64,000 nt of DNA, from NCBI GenBank assembly GCA_027405735.1, contig JAPEHQ010000020.1, forward strand, positions 248,001-312,000, read 5' to 3'. This DNA comes from Mucor racemosus. Its lineage: Eukaryota; Mucoromycota; Mucoromycetes; Mucorales; Mucoraceae. Both the position numbers and the translations under genes were made by a program. Numbering within the stretch: the stretch's first letter is position 1; each line of letters starts with the position of its first letter. The notes under the pieces are model-generated. The model saw only the letters and a program-made list of their open reading frames with translations. It was not told where the DNA came from and did not search any database. This document shows positions 28,857-41,259 of the stretch, in pieces.

Positions 28857-29267
28857 ATGAAAGATATACTAATCGACATTGAAGATAAAAATATCGTGGA
28901 AGCAGCCGAAAATGAAGGTACAACCATCATTGAAAAGTATCTCTTTTTTATTGGATTTGTCCTTCCCATTGCCTGGTTCATTGGCAGCAGTTCCTGTGGT
29001 GATGATAACAGAGAACTTTGTTATTCTGCATTTATATGGAAAAAGAGATGTCGAATTGCAGCAACTCTTTGTTTAATATTGCTTATTGTTATTGCGGCAG
29101 TTGTAATGGTGGTCAATCCAAAGCTATTTGGACTCAAAACTGAATTTACAGGAGCGCAAACATCTTCTGCCACAAATAATGCCATTCGGCCTGGAGTTCC
29201 CATTATTGGCACGAACGATTGGGGTGATACAGTAGCGGGCATAGCAGTGGATGATAACCTTCGGTAA
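28857..29267 (+). CDS. small membrane protein, 136 residues, unknown
   Basis: Intronless frame with an ATG at 28,857. The N-terminus is acidic (MKDILIDIEDKNIVEAAENE). One hydrophobic segment (about 27-45, YLFFIGFVLPIAWFIGSS) and a second (about 67-88, AATLCLILLIVIAAVVMVV) are separated by a short loop with two Cys and the basic WKKRCR. The C-terminus (NPKLFGL..., ending DDNLR) is polar. Two membrane spans with both termini on the same side are likely. The W-K-K-R-C-R before the second span and the F-P-I-A-W-F-I-G pattern look like a small fungal membrane-protein type, but I cannot name a family. Confidence 0.55.
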   Translation: MKDILIDIEDKNIVEAAENEGTTIIEKYLFFIGFVLPIAWFIGSSSCGDDNRELCYSAFIWKKRCRIAATLCLILLIVIAAVVMVVNPKLFGLKTEFTGAQTSSATNNAIRPGVPIIGTNDWGDTVAGIAVDDNLR

Positions 29268-29410
29268 ATGTGTTTTTCCTTTCCTTTTTGATTCGGAATT
29301 ATCCATCACCGAGAGCTTTTTTGTATAATTAATAAAATGGCAGGTTTTCTTAGCGGTATAAAAAGTGACCATTCTTTAAACACTCACCTCTCTTTTATCT
29401 TGTTTGAATC

Positions 29411-29411
<1 letters not shown>

Positions 29412-29442
<31 letters not shown>
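29412..29442 (+). repeat. poly(T) run, 31 nt
   Basis: Uninterrupted T run about 50 bp upstream of the second zinc-cluster gene, followed by an A-rich stretch. Such poly(dA:dT) tracts often sit in fungal promoters. Confidence 0.7.
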
Positions 29443-29443
<1 letters not shown>

Positions 29444-29490
29444 TATTTGTATCTTTGAAAAAAAAGAAAAAAAAAGCTTACATTAAGACT

Positions 29491-31915
29491 ATGGAAAACA
29501 TTTATAATAATAATCAACAATTACAATCACCATTACTAAATTCAGATGCAAACAACTTGCATCAGAATACAGGCACATCTAATCCAAAAAGAACTAGAAT
29601 CACAAGAGCTTGTAAGTAATTTTATTCATGCTTTGTTATCAGATGTTAAAATTGAAATCTGTCTTTTTTAGGCGATACATGTAGAAGAAAAAAAATAAAG
29701 TGTGTAAATATATGATTTCAATTAAATGTGATTTGGACTAAAAAAAAAATGTTGTTTCATATAAAAGATGCGATGTAGACTCGAGACATCCTTGTACCAC
29801 TTGTAGGCAGTACGATTGGGAATGCACTTTTCATGATGTAAAATTTAATATAAATGCATAACTTTCATAGTATTGACACACATAGTATAGACGGCAAAAA
29901 AGAGAGGCCCACCTAAAGGTTATATTGAAAGTTTAGAAACCAGACTAGAAAAGATGGAGAAATTATTAAAGAAAATTGGCAGTGATGATGAAGTACCAAA
30001 GGATATCCCCTCATCTTCTTCAACAGCTGCTACCAAGAAACGAAAGAAGCGTCAGTCTTCAGATAATTCAATTCCAACAGAAATCACCACTGCATCTCCT
30101 GTTCTATCAGAATCAGCTAGTACACCTACATCTGCATCTTCACCTAGAGTTCGAGATCCAAAAAGAGGAAAAATAGTCCGATATCATGGCAGTTCATCTG
30201 GTTACTATTTAGTTGGAAATATACTCGATAGTAACCAACAAGAAGAAGAATTAGCTCAAGATGTTGACGAGGTCGAAAGATCACAAAAGGTTTATGTGGT
30301 ACCCTCGTTTAACGGCGGAGAAGATTTTCGATTAAGAAGAGTGAATGTAAATGATGATGATTTGATGGTGGTTCGAGATACAACAGCTGCCGAAGAAGCT
30401 TTTCAACAAGCGGATGATGATCAAGAAACTATTGATGATATTATACCTCTATCAATTTTAACAAATCTTGTACACACGTAAAAATTTATGACCAAGAAAT
30501 TCTTGGAACTTGAAAATCTAATTTGTGTATATATATATATATAGTTATTTTCGAGATGCGCATACAACATTACCTGTGCTGGAAAAAGAGGAATACATGA
30601 ATGCCTTTGAAGGCCGAACAATGCCACCACCAGCACCTTTATTAACATATGCAATCTGTACCTATTCTTGTTTTCTATTGAGAACAAATGACTCTATTTT
30701 TAAGGAGGCCGGCGTGGAGCGAGATCATGTATTTCAAACATTATTAGATAGAGCAACATTTCTTGTGAGAAAAGAATACTTGAAACCCCGTATTGTCACT
30801 ATCCAAGCTCTTGTTTTATTGTGCGCCCATCCAACTTACTCTACAAGTTCGTATAGAAATTGGATTTTGGCAGGCATGGCAGTTCGTATGGCTCAAGATT
30901 TAGGTTTGCACCGAACATTAACAACAGTGGAAATTTCGAGTGAATTCAAAGAGAAGAGAAAGCGATTATGGTATTCATGTTATATTACAGACCGTTGGTG
31001 TTGTGCAGTGATGGGTCGTCCTTTAGCTATTGCAGATTCTGACTGTGATGTGGATTTACCATTGATCTATGGAGCTGATGGTAAACAGGATTTAACCATG
31101 TTTGTCAATTTTGTAAAATTATCTGGTATATTGGGTGAAGTTTTACGTCGAATTTATTCACCAAAGGCAAAATTAAATGGATATAAAACAAAGGCAATGG
31201 AGCAAACAGTATGGAGTTTACAGAAAATGTTGGAAGAGTGGTTTCATAATGTACCAGTTGGTTACAAGATCACAGAAAATGATTTATCGGATATAAGATT
31301 CAACAAGAATTTGTACGCACCAGATTCAAAAAAGATCATGGAAGGTGGACCATTGACCGTTTGCTATCATGCTGTTGTGTTACTTTTACATCGACCTTTT
31401 ATTGTATTGGATAAGGATGAAGTCGATATGCCTTCTCTTTCAAGGGCGACCTCTTTGTGTAAAAAAGCTGCTAAATTAGCTATTGATGTGGCTAGAGCGA
31501 TACCCTACATGGCCATTGCTAAATTTGGATGGAACTTTGCAGGTACAATAAATTAATATTCATAAATAGTATTTGTATTAATTTTAATATCACATATATC
31601 TAGCTTATTCTGTCTTTCAAGCTGCCTTGATTCATTTGTACAATTGCACAAGTGCTGATCCAGAAATTGCAAAGGAAGCCAAGCAATATGTAACAATATG
31701 TACTGATGAATGTTTAGCTCCTCTAAGCAAAGATATACCAGCCGGGCCACCATTAATTCCTTTCCTTCAAACTTTGTCAGCCTTGTTAAAACCGGAAAGA
31801 ACTGATACAAATGGCGAATCTGCTCCAGCTGAATCTTCGCCATCAGAGCAACAACAACAACAGCAGCAACAGCAACAACAGCAACAACAACAACAACAAC
31901 AGCAGCAGCAGCAGC

Positions 31916-31952
<37 letters not shown>

Positions 31953-32378
31953 GCAGCAGCATCAGTATACACAACAACAATACCCATTATCTTATCCAGG
32001 AATGCCATCACAGCAACAACAACAGCCTCCAGTTGTCCCAATTATGGGTATTCCTCCTCCAATGATGCAACCTGGTAATAATAATAACAACCCCACATCT
32101 TCAGGTAGCTTTATGGGAGATTTCAACAATGATGGAAGTCAATCTTGGCTTTTGAACGGAGGTAATGGAAATACACCAGCATTATCACAGGCTGCATGGC
32201 AACAGCTGTTTTCTACTGCCGGTACTCCGTTTACCGAAAATACTGTTAAAGGGGTTGATGTCCAAGGTAAAGACTAATGCAATATTTTAATGTTTTCGTT
32301 TAATAAACTAACGTTTTCAATTCAGGGTGGGATAGCTTTTTCATGGAAAATCAATCTAATAACATGTTTATGCCTTAA
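29491..32378 (+). CDS. Zn2Cys6 transcription factor with long polyQ tract
   Basis: Seven exons (29491-29611, 29672-29699, 29768-29837, 29891-30477, 30545-31542, 31604-32266, 32326-32378) give 839 residues. The zinc cluster is C41, C44, C51, C59, C62, C69 and is spread over three exons, one only 28 nt long. A linker (KRGPPKGYIE) and coiled coil (SLETRLEKMEKLLKKI) for dimerisation follow. The fungal-specific domain spans about 300-600, with FLVRKEYLKPRIVTIQALVL, AVRMAQDLGLHR and LWYSCYITDRWC...GRPLAI, resembling XlnR-type activators. A run of 37 Gln sits at residues 684-720 in a Gln/Pro/Asn-rich C-terminus, probably the activation region. Targets cannot be inferred; the XlnR likeness is at domain level only. 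Confidence 0.9.
31849..31959 (+). repeat. CAA/CAG repeat coding 37 glutamines
   Basis: 37 consecutive Gln codons, mixed CAA and CAG, inside exon 6 of the second zinc-cluster gene. Length variation between strains is likely for such a tract. Confidence 0.95.
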
Positions 32379-32579
32379 AATTTACTGTAAATTTAAACTG
32401 AATAAATATATATCATGATACCTGACTCTTGAGTTATTTTTTATAAAAAATCTAATTCTTTATTTAAGAAACGATAGGGCTATCTTCCAGTGATTTATAT
32501 AGTTTCAAAAAACTATATAATTTTCAAATTAATTTTCAAATTTTCCAATTTTCAAATTTTCCAATCTTCAAAATCGGAA

Positions 32580-35500
32580 CGTGTCCCCCTTTTCTATAAC
32601 TAGCCCATACTCAACAATTCTTCGGATATAATACCTTAGATACTTCTGAATAGATATGGATTGGTCATATTATGTTACCTATTCCTAAATTTATTTCATA
32701 CCTCACGAAAGAATCAAAAACACGCAAAATTTACTTTTTTCCCTTGAAAACTGGGTCTCACTTTTCATCCCTGCTCTATTTTTTTTTTTCACTAAATAAC
32801 ACCAAGAAAAAATTATATGCCAATGTACCTGAGATGTTCAACTTTAATCCAGAAACGAGTACCCGGAAATATCCTACTTTTTGCAGTTGGTATTAATTTT
32901 TCAGTGCTAATGTTTCAGATTTTTTACGCATATTTCACTGCTAAAAATTAAAACTTTGAGGCTTCATATCTCTAGAAAAAATTAAGCTGCACTAACAATT
33001 TTTAATAATAAAACTTACTCGTTTTGAAGTACTCTATAACATGTTTCAGTATGAAAAAATTCTGGACAGTTATTTTTTTTCCAATTTTTTGACATTTTCA
33101 TTGTAGATTTCAAAATATTCGTTAAATAGAACTACGCCTTTTTTACATTCATGTCATCAAGCTTGTTGAGCTCTCTCGAATCCAATTTATTTTTTTTCAA
33201 AATATTGATTTTTCGTAGAGATATCCTCAAAAATGTCTACAAAGAGATACTCTCATCTCTAGCCTCAATTTTCCCTTGTATACCCTCATCCCGAATTCTG
33301 AATTTCAAAAAAATTTGGACAGAAATCACGTTTTCTCTACGAAAAATGCAGCTAAAAGGTTAAATAATAGCTCGATCAATAGATAATTTTGTTATGCATT
33401 ATCTCCAGTATTCAAATCTAAAATATGCTTATAAAAAGTGTTCTGTTTCTTCAAAAAACCTTCAAAATTTCAATTGCATTTTGCGCAAAGTTTTACGCGA
33501 AACATTTTTTTAACTTTTATTTAGATGGATGCAGAATTTAAAACTGTACAAAAACCATTTAACACGCTAGGTTGACTTACTTTGCAGTTCATGAGCATTT
33601 AAACGATTTTGTTTTTCGAATCATTTTTCCGTCACTTTTTCAAATCAATTTTGGAAACCCGTTATGATAGGTTTTAAGCTGTGATACGGACTATTATTTT
33701 AATTATGTCGACGAAAAATTAATATTTTTTGCTGAAACAAAAAATACAGAGTAGCTTAGAGTTGTATCTATCTTGGGAATACAAAAAATCAATGCCTTAA
33801 TTTAGGTTTTCAATTTTTTATAGTCAATTTTAGGTCAACCTTGGTAAACTTTGATCAATATTTGGCCAGTGCACTTATTATATTCTAGTTTTAATATTTC
33901 TATTTTCCGAGAGATACCAATGGCCTATAGAGTGAAGGCACATCTTCTTTGAAGATTCTACGTGATTTGATTCAATATTGGACGAAAACATTCGAAAATT
34001 ATTTAAAAACCACCTGAAACCTACTTTTTTACAACTGTAAAAATCGACAGCAGAAGCAGCCCTATCTCAGCGAATTATTATAATCCTAATAAATTCCAAC
34101 TTTACATGAGAGTAAGGACACCTCTTTGACATGCTGATCCCAAAGAACGGTAACGTCCTTGATCTACTGTGTGTCGAGAAAATCATCACCAAAGTGCACC
34201 TATCACTTACTGCGCACTTTTTATATTGAACACAATTAAAAATATTAGAGGACCTCTAATGAATACTAATCCAAGTTGCAGTGGAATTACATACTACTAA
34301 AAACGCTTGGTAATAATAAAATAACCTAATTTCCAAGTGTCGCTCATAAAATACTGTATAACAAGACAAACTTCTAATAAACTGCTTACTTTGATAAACA
34401 TTTTAATTATACGCACATGATAATCATACAATGAAATCCACAATGAAATGACACCTTTTATAGACCAAAGTTGCCATTGTCATTTCAGAAAAATAACTGA
34501 TCTCGATTCGTACCTGAATCTCGCTCCATAAGGACTGCGTTCCAATCAGATCCCAATAAGCATAAGTATTGTATTCCACCTAGTATCACACGTTATCATC
34601 TTCTACAGTATCAATACATCTTACAATCTATTGACTACGGCCTGTATTGAAGTGCAAAGTCTTCTTGATATCAATTAGTAGACATTAAGAAATTCCTAGT
34701 GTACCAAGTTTAATCCAGTAATTACCAAGAACGCTTGGACCTCAATTATGACACCATATTATTTCATCCCAGCGGTTAATCAATCAAGTAGCTATCAAAT
34801 CAACATCCAAGCACATTTAGCGCAGCATTGAAACAAGGCAACTCACAAGCTCTGCAAGAACGGTTAAATTATGATGGATCCATTTCAATCCATAGATTAT
34901 TATCAAACAGATCTCATGGTCCTTCAATAGTGCCTTAAATTACACCTCAGGATCTCAATGTCAAATCAATATAAAAGGCCATACTTTTATATCTAAATAA
35001 ACAATATCTTGTTTTTTATTATACAACAGTTGAAGAACTGATTCATTACTCATTCTCTTTTAATTTTATTCTTTTTTTAAGTACTATTTATCGAACCTGA
35101 AAATATACGACACATTTACTCTTTTTTTTTTGGCAATGCTACAAATCATCATTCAATATGATTGAATATTAATGAATCAGAAAAAATACAACTAGTAACA
35201 AACTGATACCCAATGTACATCGAGGCCAAGATTGATAAGAGGTGCATTCATTATGTAGTGGAAATCGCAATATTCTGATGGATAGAAATTACAGGACCAA
35301 GATGTTGTGTTTGTCTCAGGATTTTTAGAAGAATTTAAAATTTAAAGGCATGCTTCATCAAACTTACTTAAATATTAAATACTCACCACATGCCGTTAGT
35401 ATCATCTTGTTTTTTATTTAATTGCTGTATTATTAAAAATCAAGCTTTTCATAGCTTATAACAATGACGATGGGATGTTTCTGATTTTAGATTGGCATTT

Positions 35501-36906
35501 ATCGTAAGGTGGACTGATGATACGTTTTTTGATATTACTGTACATGGAACAAATCAATTTAATTTATGGAATTTAAATGAAAATACCGAGAAACCATTTG
35601 TAAGTACTTAAGTTGGTTCTGGTAAAGCATTGAATAAATTGGCTTGGGATAAAGAAGGTAAAAAGGTGGCAATATATAGGTTCCAGCAATGGCCGTGTTT
35701 ATGGTTTATGGTATTATTGGAGAGGTAAGACTAAAAAAACTTAGTATAAATCATCTCTAACGCAATAATCATAAAGTAAAATTATATTATCATAAAATAA
35801 ACTACTACATAATATTAACATGTATAATGATTTACAATAATAAGCTTGAATCAAGTGGGTACAGCATCGTAAATTCTTGAAAAAATTCTCAAATATTATA
35901 AATCTCTTATTTTTAAGACTTACAAAGCTTATAAGCGGAATATTAATTTCAAAAATTATTCTTGTCCAGATCGCCAATTCTGACATTTTCCAAATTTTTT
36001 TTTGTGATTTTGCAAATCTAGAGTTAATTATACTATTAATTATGAAGACAAAAAATATACACATATACAGAATTTAGCGCTCTATTTGCTCAATAAAAAT
36101 AACAAACATTTTTATTGCGAAATATTACATGAAAATCCTTTAACTAAAAAACCGTTTTTCGGGAAAAAATAAAAAGTTTCATTACTTAACATTTAATATT
36201 AAGCTTTTATAAAATGTGTGTTAGTCATGGCTACAATTTTCTCTCACAATGTAGTATATTTAAACGTTGATTTTGGTAACAAAATTTGATTTTTCTGTTT
36301 TTTTATCAAAATCATGAGTGTTGGTAAGGATAAAATGAGTCCCGAAAATGTCCGCTAAAAAAACTGAATTTTCAGGCCGTACATGATTAAATATAAGAAA
36401 AGTAAAAAAAAAAAACGCATTTTTATTTAAAACTTAGATATATACCAGAGTATAAGAGACTTAGCCGTTCGGTCGTGCTATGCTCAATTATGGCGTCGCT
36501 CCACGGGCTTGCTTTGGCAATTTTTTAATGAATGTATGATATGACAGACAGTTTTTCTGGTAGAAAAATGTATATTTCTATGGTAACATATATTGTTTAT
36601 TTTGTTTAGTTTATGGTTCATGCGCTGTAATGCTGCTTTTACATTGGCTTAAATGTGCAATCTAGTAGGGTTTTAATTGCGCTAAATAATGCAAAGCCTT
36701 GAAAATCCTTTTCGACGTGTGTTATTTCTCTCTTTTTTTTCATATTCCAAGGATATATTCACCACCGTTTGATAAGGCATATCAGACTGTCAAGCTGCTG
36801 GTATTCTTTTTTTTTATTATCTGAGTAAGCATGCTAACATAAGGGGATGATATTTTTAATATAGAAGATAGCAGCCTATATTAGAGACTGATATTTTCAT
36901 TTAACC
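32580..36906 (+). repeat. right arm of the long dispersed inverted repeat
   Basis: Collinear, diverged copy of 6,438-11,345 in the opposite orientation. Its outer edge is near GAGACTGATATTTTCATTTAA (36,884-36,904). It has no counterpart of the solo LTR: near 34,100-34,160 the sequence runs straight through the insertion point. Its middle (about 34,570-35,115) differs from the left arm and contains TATAAAAGG and AATAAAC signals, possibly an unrelated LTR-like insert. The inner edge is placed using similarity to the fragment at about 52,000-52,045 (AGTTATAGAAAAG..GACAC). Confidence 0.8.
35485..35727 (+). pseudogene. dynein intermediate chain WD40 fragment (right copy)
   Basis: Same fragment as at 7,592-7,860 but on the plus strand. 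FNLWNLNENTEKPF, the GTAAGT..AG intron and ALNKLAWDKEGKK are still readable. Here GGCAATATATAGG has an extra TA that breaks the frame before GSSDG, so this copy is more decayed. Confidence 0.6.
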
Positions 36907-37292
36907 GCATTCTAAGATCAAACATCATCATTTACTACTGTATTGTTGGACATACTTCTTGGTTACCAGTTACCAGATCAAATGGAAGGCTATGATATTT
37001 ATATCTACTCAATAAAAAGCTAGAATTGGCTACAAACCCACGAAATATTCCAGGAAAGTGGTAAAATTTTAAATGGTATAGAAACACAAAAAAAGGATAA
37101 TCTGATATTTTGCCTAATAACCATGTTTTTGATCGTAGCTATGCTTGAAAACAATTTTCTTACAGCCGAAAATCGTAAACTAAAATAGTAAGTTTAAACA
37201 AGGTTAATTTGTTTAAATTTTATGTGTAATAAGTAATAAAGTAACATCTATAATCTTAGATTCGGCTTCCATCATATAAATTTAAGCAGTAA
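36907..37292. other. spacer between repeat arm and CACTA element
   Basis: About 390 bp of unique-looking AT-rich DNA. The last three bases, TAA (37,290-37,292), are the target duplication of the CACTA transposon. No gene is seen. Confidence 0.4.
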
Positions 37293-37336
37293 CACTACGG
37301 CCAAATGTTTCAGCTCATGGGCTGATTGATCAGCTC
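37293..37336 (+). repeat. CACTA left terminal inverted repeat
   Basis: Pairs with 50,657-50,700. Contains the palindromic core TGATTGATCA. Further copies of the GCTCATGGGCTG-like motif lie at 37,340-37,380 and about 37,558. Confidence 0.9.
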
Positions 37337-39920
37337 AAATGGGCTGAAAATCAGACATTGTGCTTATGAAGTAGCCCAAATGTGCTTGAGTTTCAGATCA
37401 ACATTTTTTTACCAATTATAAAAAGTATTACAACAGCATTAATATTAATACTAGAGATACCTGTGGTAAATTAAAGTGCATAAGAGTTACTTTCATTTAA
37501 ATCGGCCACTTCATCATTGAGATACAACAGTTTCAAAATATGAGATAAAATGAATTCAGCTCATGAGCTTCATAAAGAGGCCAAATGAGCGCATCAGGTT
37601 TTTTGAGCATTTTTAAGCTTTTTTGTATTTCAAAGGAATTTTTCAGCTTTTATCAACTATTATTTGCAGATACATATAACAGCCTATAAAGAAAACAAAC
37701 AGATAAATACAAAGCAATTTATAAATTTAATAAGAAGCTAAAACCAGATTAAAATAATAAAAATTGATGGTGAATCAATCTTTTAAATAAATACATACCA
37801 TCACATTATCAATATACATCCACCAACATGAAAAATAACATTTAAATATCTGTTCTGGTCATAAACATATAACTGGCTTTTTTTAGTATATATTATTATA
37901 CTGTTTCTTTTATTTCATGTGCATAAAAGTACGATAACTCACTATAGATCCCATCATGCGTAGCTAATAAACATATAAAAAATACAAAAATACACTATTA
38001 ATTAATAAATTGTCATTCATTTGTGCGTAATTGCGTTGGTTGTGTAATAGAAAGAGTTAAAAAGAATACTTATTGATTATATTATATATGGTAGAATTAG
38101 AAAAAAAAAACCCCCCGAGGAGAAATGGCCTAGAGATCAGAGATACTGCCTGCAGTAATTGACATATCTGTTTCAAAAACGTGAGAAGGTGCAATAACAG
38201 AAAATTTGGTTCTGCTTCCAACAAACTTTATCAAACCAACTTGTAACTTAATGTCGTTAGTAACAGATATAACGGCAAACTTTGATGCAACATTTGGGCT
38301 TCCTTTGTCTACCACAGGAATTGCTTTGTCATGAGATGCTGTGGTGTTTCTCTTCATCACCTGAACAAAGGCCAAAAAGTAGGTACGATTTCTGGAGATG
38401 TGTTTGAAAAAGAACAAGACTTCCCAACAAACCATTTTCTACGACTTTCAAACTGTGGAGTGAGATAGGGACTATCAAAGAAAACATAGTAACCAGCACG
38501 ACGGAATTCCCTATTTATTCTTGCATAGTAAATGGACGTTATAATAGTAAACTCATTGAACCAAAGACGCCCAGCAAGAACAAAATCTATATCACCTACA
38601 ATGTTAATTCTCTCATTCGAAAATTCGCGACAATAGTATTTGCTCAAAGCTTTTCGAAATTTTGATATTTGAACACCCTCAAATTCTCCAGCATCATTAT
38701 AAGAAAGTTGAACAGTTTTAAAGGGTACCCAAAACTGAGCAGTACAATTTTTATCGTCAAGATTATCCAAATACGAGCTTTCATCAAATGAGGGGGGACG
38801 AATAATGTTGCCTTCTTCAACGATATTCAATGATTGATACAAAAAAGATCTAATGGCCACTTTTTCGATTAAATTAGATGCTTGCGCTTGCGTCTTTACT
38901 GTTCCAGTCATCATATTTTTGAAATGGCCGATTGCTCTTTCTTGGCTTCTGGTGCTATACACTCTTAAAGGACCTAGATTGCGACATACATGCGAAATGT
39001 GAGACAAGTAATGTACGACTGGTTTGAATACACTAGCAGAAAGCTGTTTTTGATTGATCTTGTCGTTGCAAAAACCAAAAAACACAGCAAAACAATCATC
39101 CATTTCATTTAGGTCATCCATAGAAAGATCCCATTTCAACGAGATAGCGCAACCTCTGACAAGTTTTAAAACTGCCTGCTGGGCACCAGGAGTACGAAGT
39201 TTTGGAACAATCAATGTTGATACCAAGTAAATTAGAAAATCGCCTAAGTCAACAGCCCTTGTACCTCTTGTTTGCTTGATAATATTCGAGAAAGATCCTT
39301 CAAAACTTACAGGTATATATTTTCTTGTTTCTTCAATCGCATTTCCAATATCAGCCATAGTGTGTTTGTCAATGAAAAAGGGATACAATTCACGCTCGTA
39401 TTCATCCAAATGTCTACTAATTTTATGGTAATATTTTGTACTATTTGTATTATCCACGTTCAGCATATCCAGAAGCAAAGACCCTAGCCCTCGACTTATT
39501 ATGTGCATTTCATCTAATGAATATGACATAGGACCCAAGTATAAATCGAGACCAGAAAATATACTCAAGCCAGAAATACCCCTATCGGGATCACCATGTG
39601 TGTATTCATGTAACGTTCTTAACTCACTATCTGTTCGGCGTAGATACATACCATGGCTTCGATTTTCAAGGTGTTCAGCTCTTTGAAAACAAAGTCTACA
39701 AGGATAGAAGCTTTGATGAGGAGCGACATGGCTAATGAGATTAATGGCAGGGATGTCACCACCGTTAAGCACGGCATATGGTTTCACCAAATTTTTGGAC
39801 AAGCATGCCATTTTGTTCAAGGTAATGTAATTCAACAAGGATTGGCATTAAAAAAGTATCCATGGATGATTTGGATGGTCCAGGAGTGATGGCCAGCTGA
39901 ATATGATATGTTTGTTTATA

Positions 39921-40131
39921 CAGTGAGTCGCAAAACCCTTTCAATGATTTGGAAATTTGAATGAAAATAACCATAACTTTCTCAGTTTCGATCGGAGATA
40001 CACTAAATTTCTATTTTAAGTAATTCAAACGTTTTTAAATTATTTTCAAAAAGTCCAATCTAATTAATTAAAGTTCCGCAAAAACTATGCAAGTTTAAAA
40101 AAAGGTACATCATTGAAAGGGTTTTGCACGC
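39921..40131 (+). repeat. Tc1-like left terminal inverted repeat
   Basis: Matches 43,563-43,773 reversed. Unusually, the repeat itself starts with GCAAAACCCTTTCAATGAT and ends with its inverse, ATCATTGAAAGGGTTTTGC, so each arm is itself bounded by inverted copies of one motif. Confidence 0.85.
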
Positions 40132-40769
40132 ATTATCAAAAAAAAATGGAAGCTTATTTAAATGCAGTCAATAATCAATACCGTAACCTTTTGCTTTAAT
40201 ACAAGCTTTTACACGATGAGTCATACTCGAAATAACTTTTTGATATTCCCCAACTGTTATGTTGTCATACCAAATCTCTTGAGTTCTGTGCCAAATATCA
40301 TTCCTTCATCCCTTTTGGAGATGCATCGTATTCGTTTAGGCGGATTTTCAATAACCTCCACACATTTTCAATGGGATTAAGGCCTAGAGACTGCGCTGGC
40401 CATAACATTACTTCATATTTTTTTGTTTTGAAATCTTCTTTCATTAAATTAGAGGTGTGCTTAGAATCGTTGTCTTGTTGAAGGATAACCTAATTACAAC
40501 GCAACTTCAATTTTTGACACATATCGTCGATGGATTTCTCCAAATCATCATCAATAATAGTCCTGTATAGGTTGGAGTTCATATTACCTTCGACCTTGGA
40601 CAACCAAACGACACCAGACCAAGAAATAGAGCTCCAAATCATGATACGACCATCTCCATTTTTTCTTGTTTTTTGGTATGCTTAGGTTTTATCTCCTCGC
40701 TGTCTCTTTTCCAGCACCAAATTCGATCATCCGAGTTAAAACAATTAATTCTAGCCTCATCAGTAGATA

Positions 40770-41001
40770 GACGGATATCTATAATTTTCACATCTTTTTA
40801 ATTTTCTATATATATCCTATTTTTTTTTTGTATATCTTCAGATTTCATATTTTTATAACTTTCTTTATGAATTAAAATGATTATTAAATATAATAAACAT
40901 TATCAAGAAGGCAACGTTTTCATTTTGCATGAAAAAGCAACATTATATTTATGCTTTCTCTTAAGATACATACTAACTTCATATAAGATAAGATATCCGT
41001 C
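40770..41001 (+). repeat. direct repeat unit A of the chromodomain transposon
   Basis: 232 bp, differing from unit B (42,748-42,978) by about three substitutions and one base in a T run. Begins GACGGATATC and ends GATATCCGTC, so it has the structure of a small TIR element. Confidence 0.95.
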
Positions 41002-41259
41002 TTCTATAGCTATGCCATATTTATATATATGGATTTAAATTAAAGATTCATTCCAGATGGTAATTTTTATAAAAATGAATCTTCCCTTATCTTAACTTAA
41101 ATTAATTATTTACTATTCCAATATATTTTAATACAATAAAAGCTATTAAATTGAAGTCGATTAACTAAAAATATATAGCATGTGAATATCACGTGACCTT
41201 GTAAATTGTTTTATTTTTTTATTCTTTTATGTAATTTCTATATAAATATGAATGTTTAT

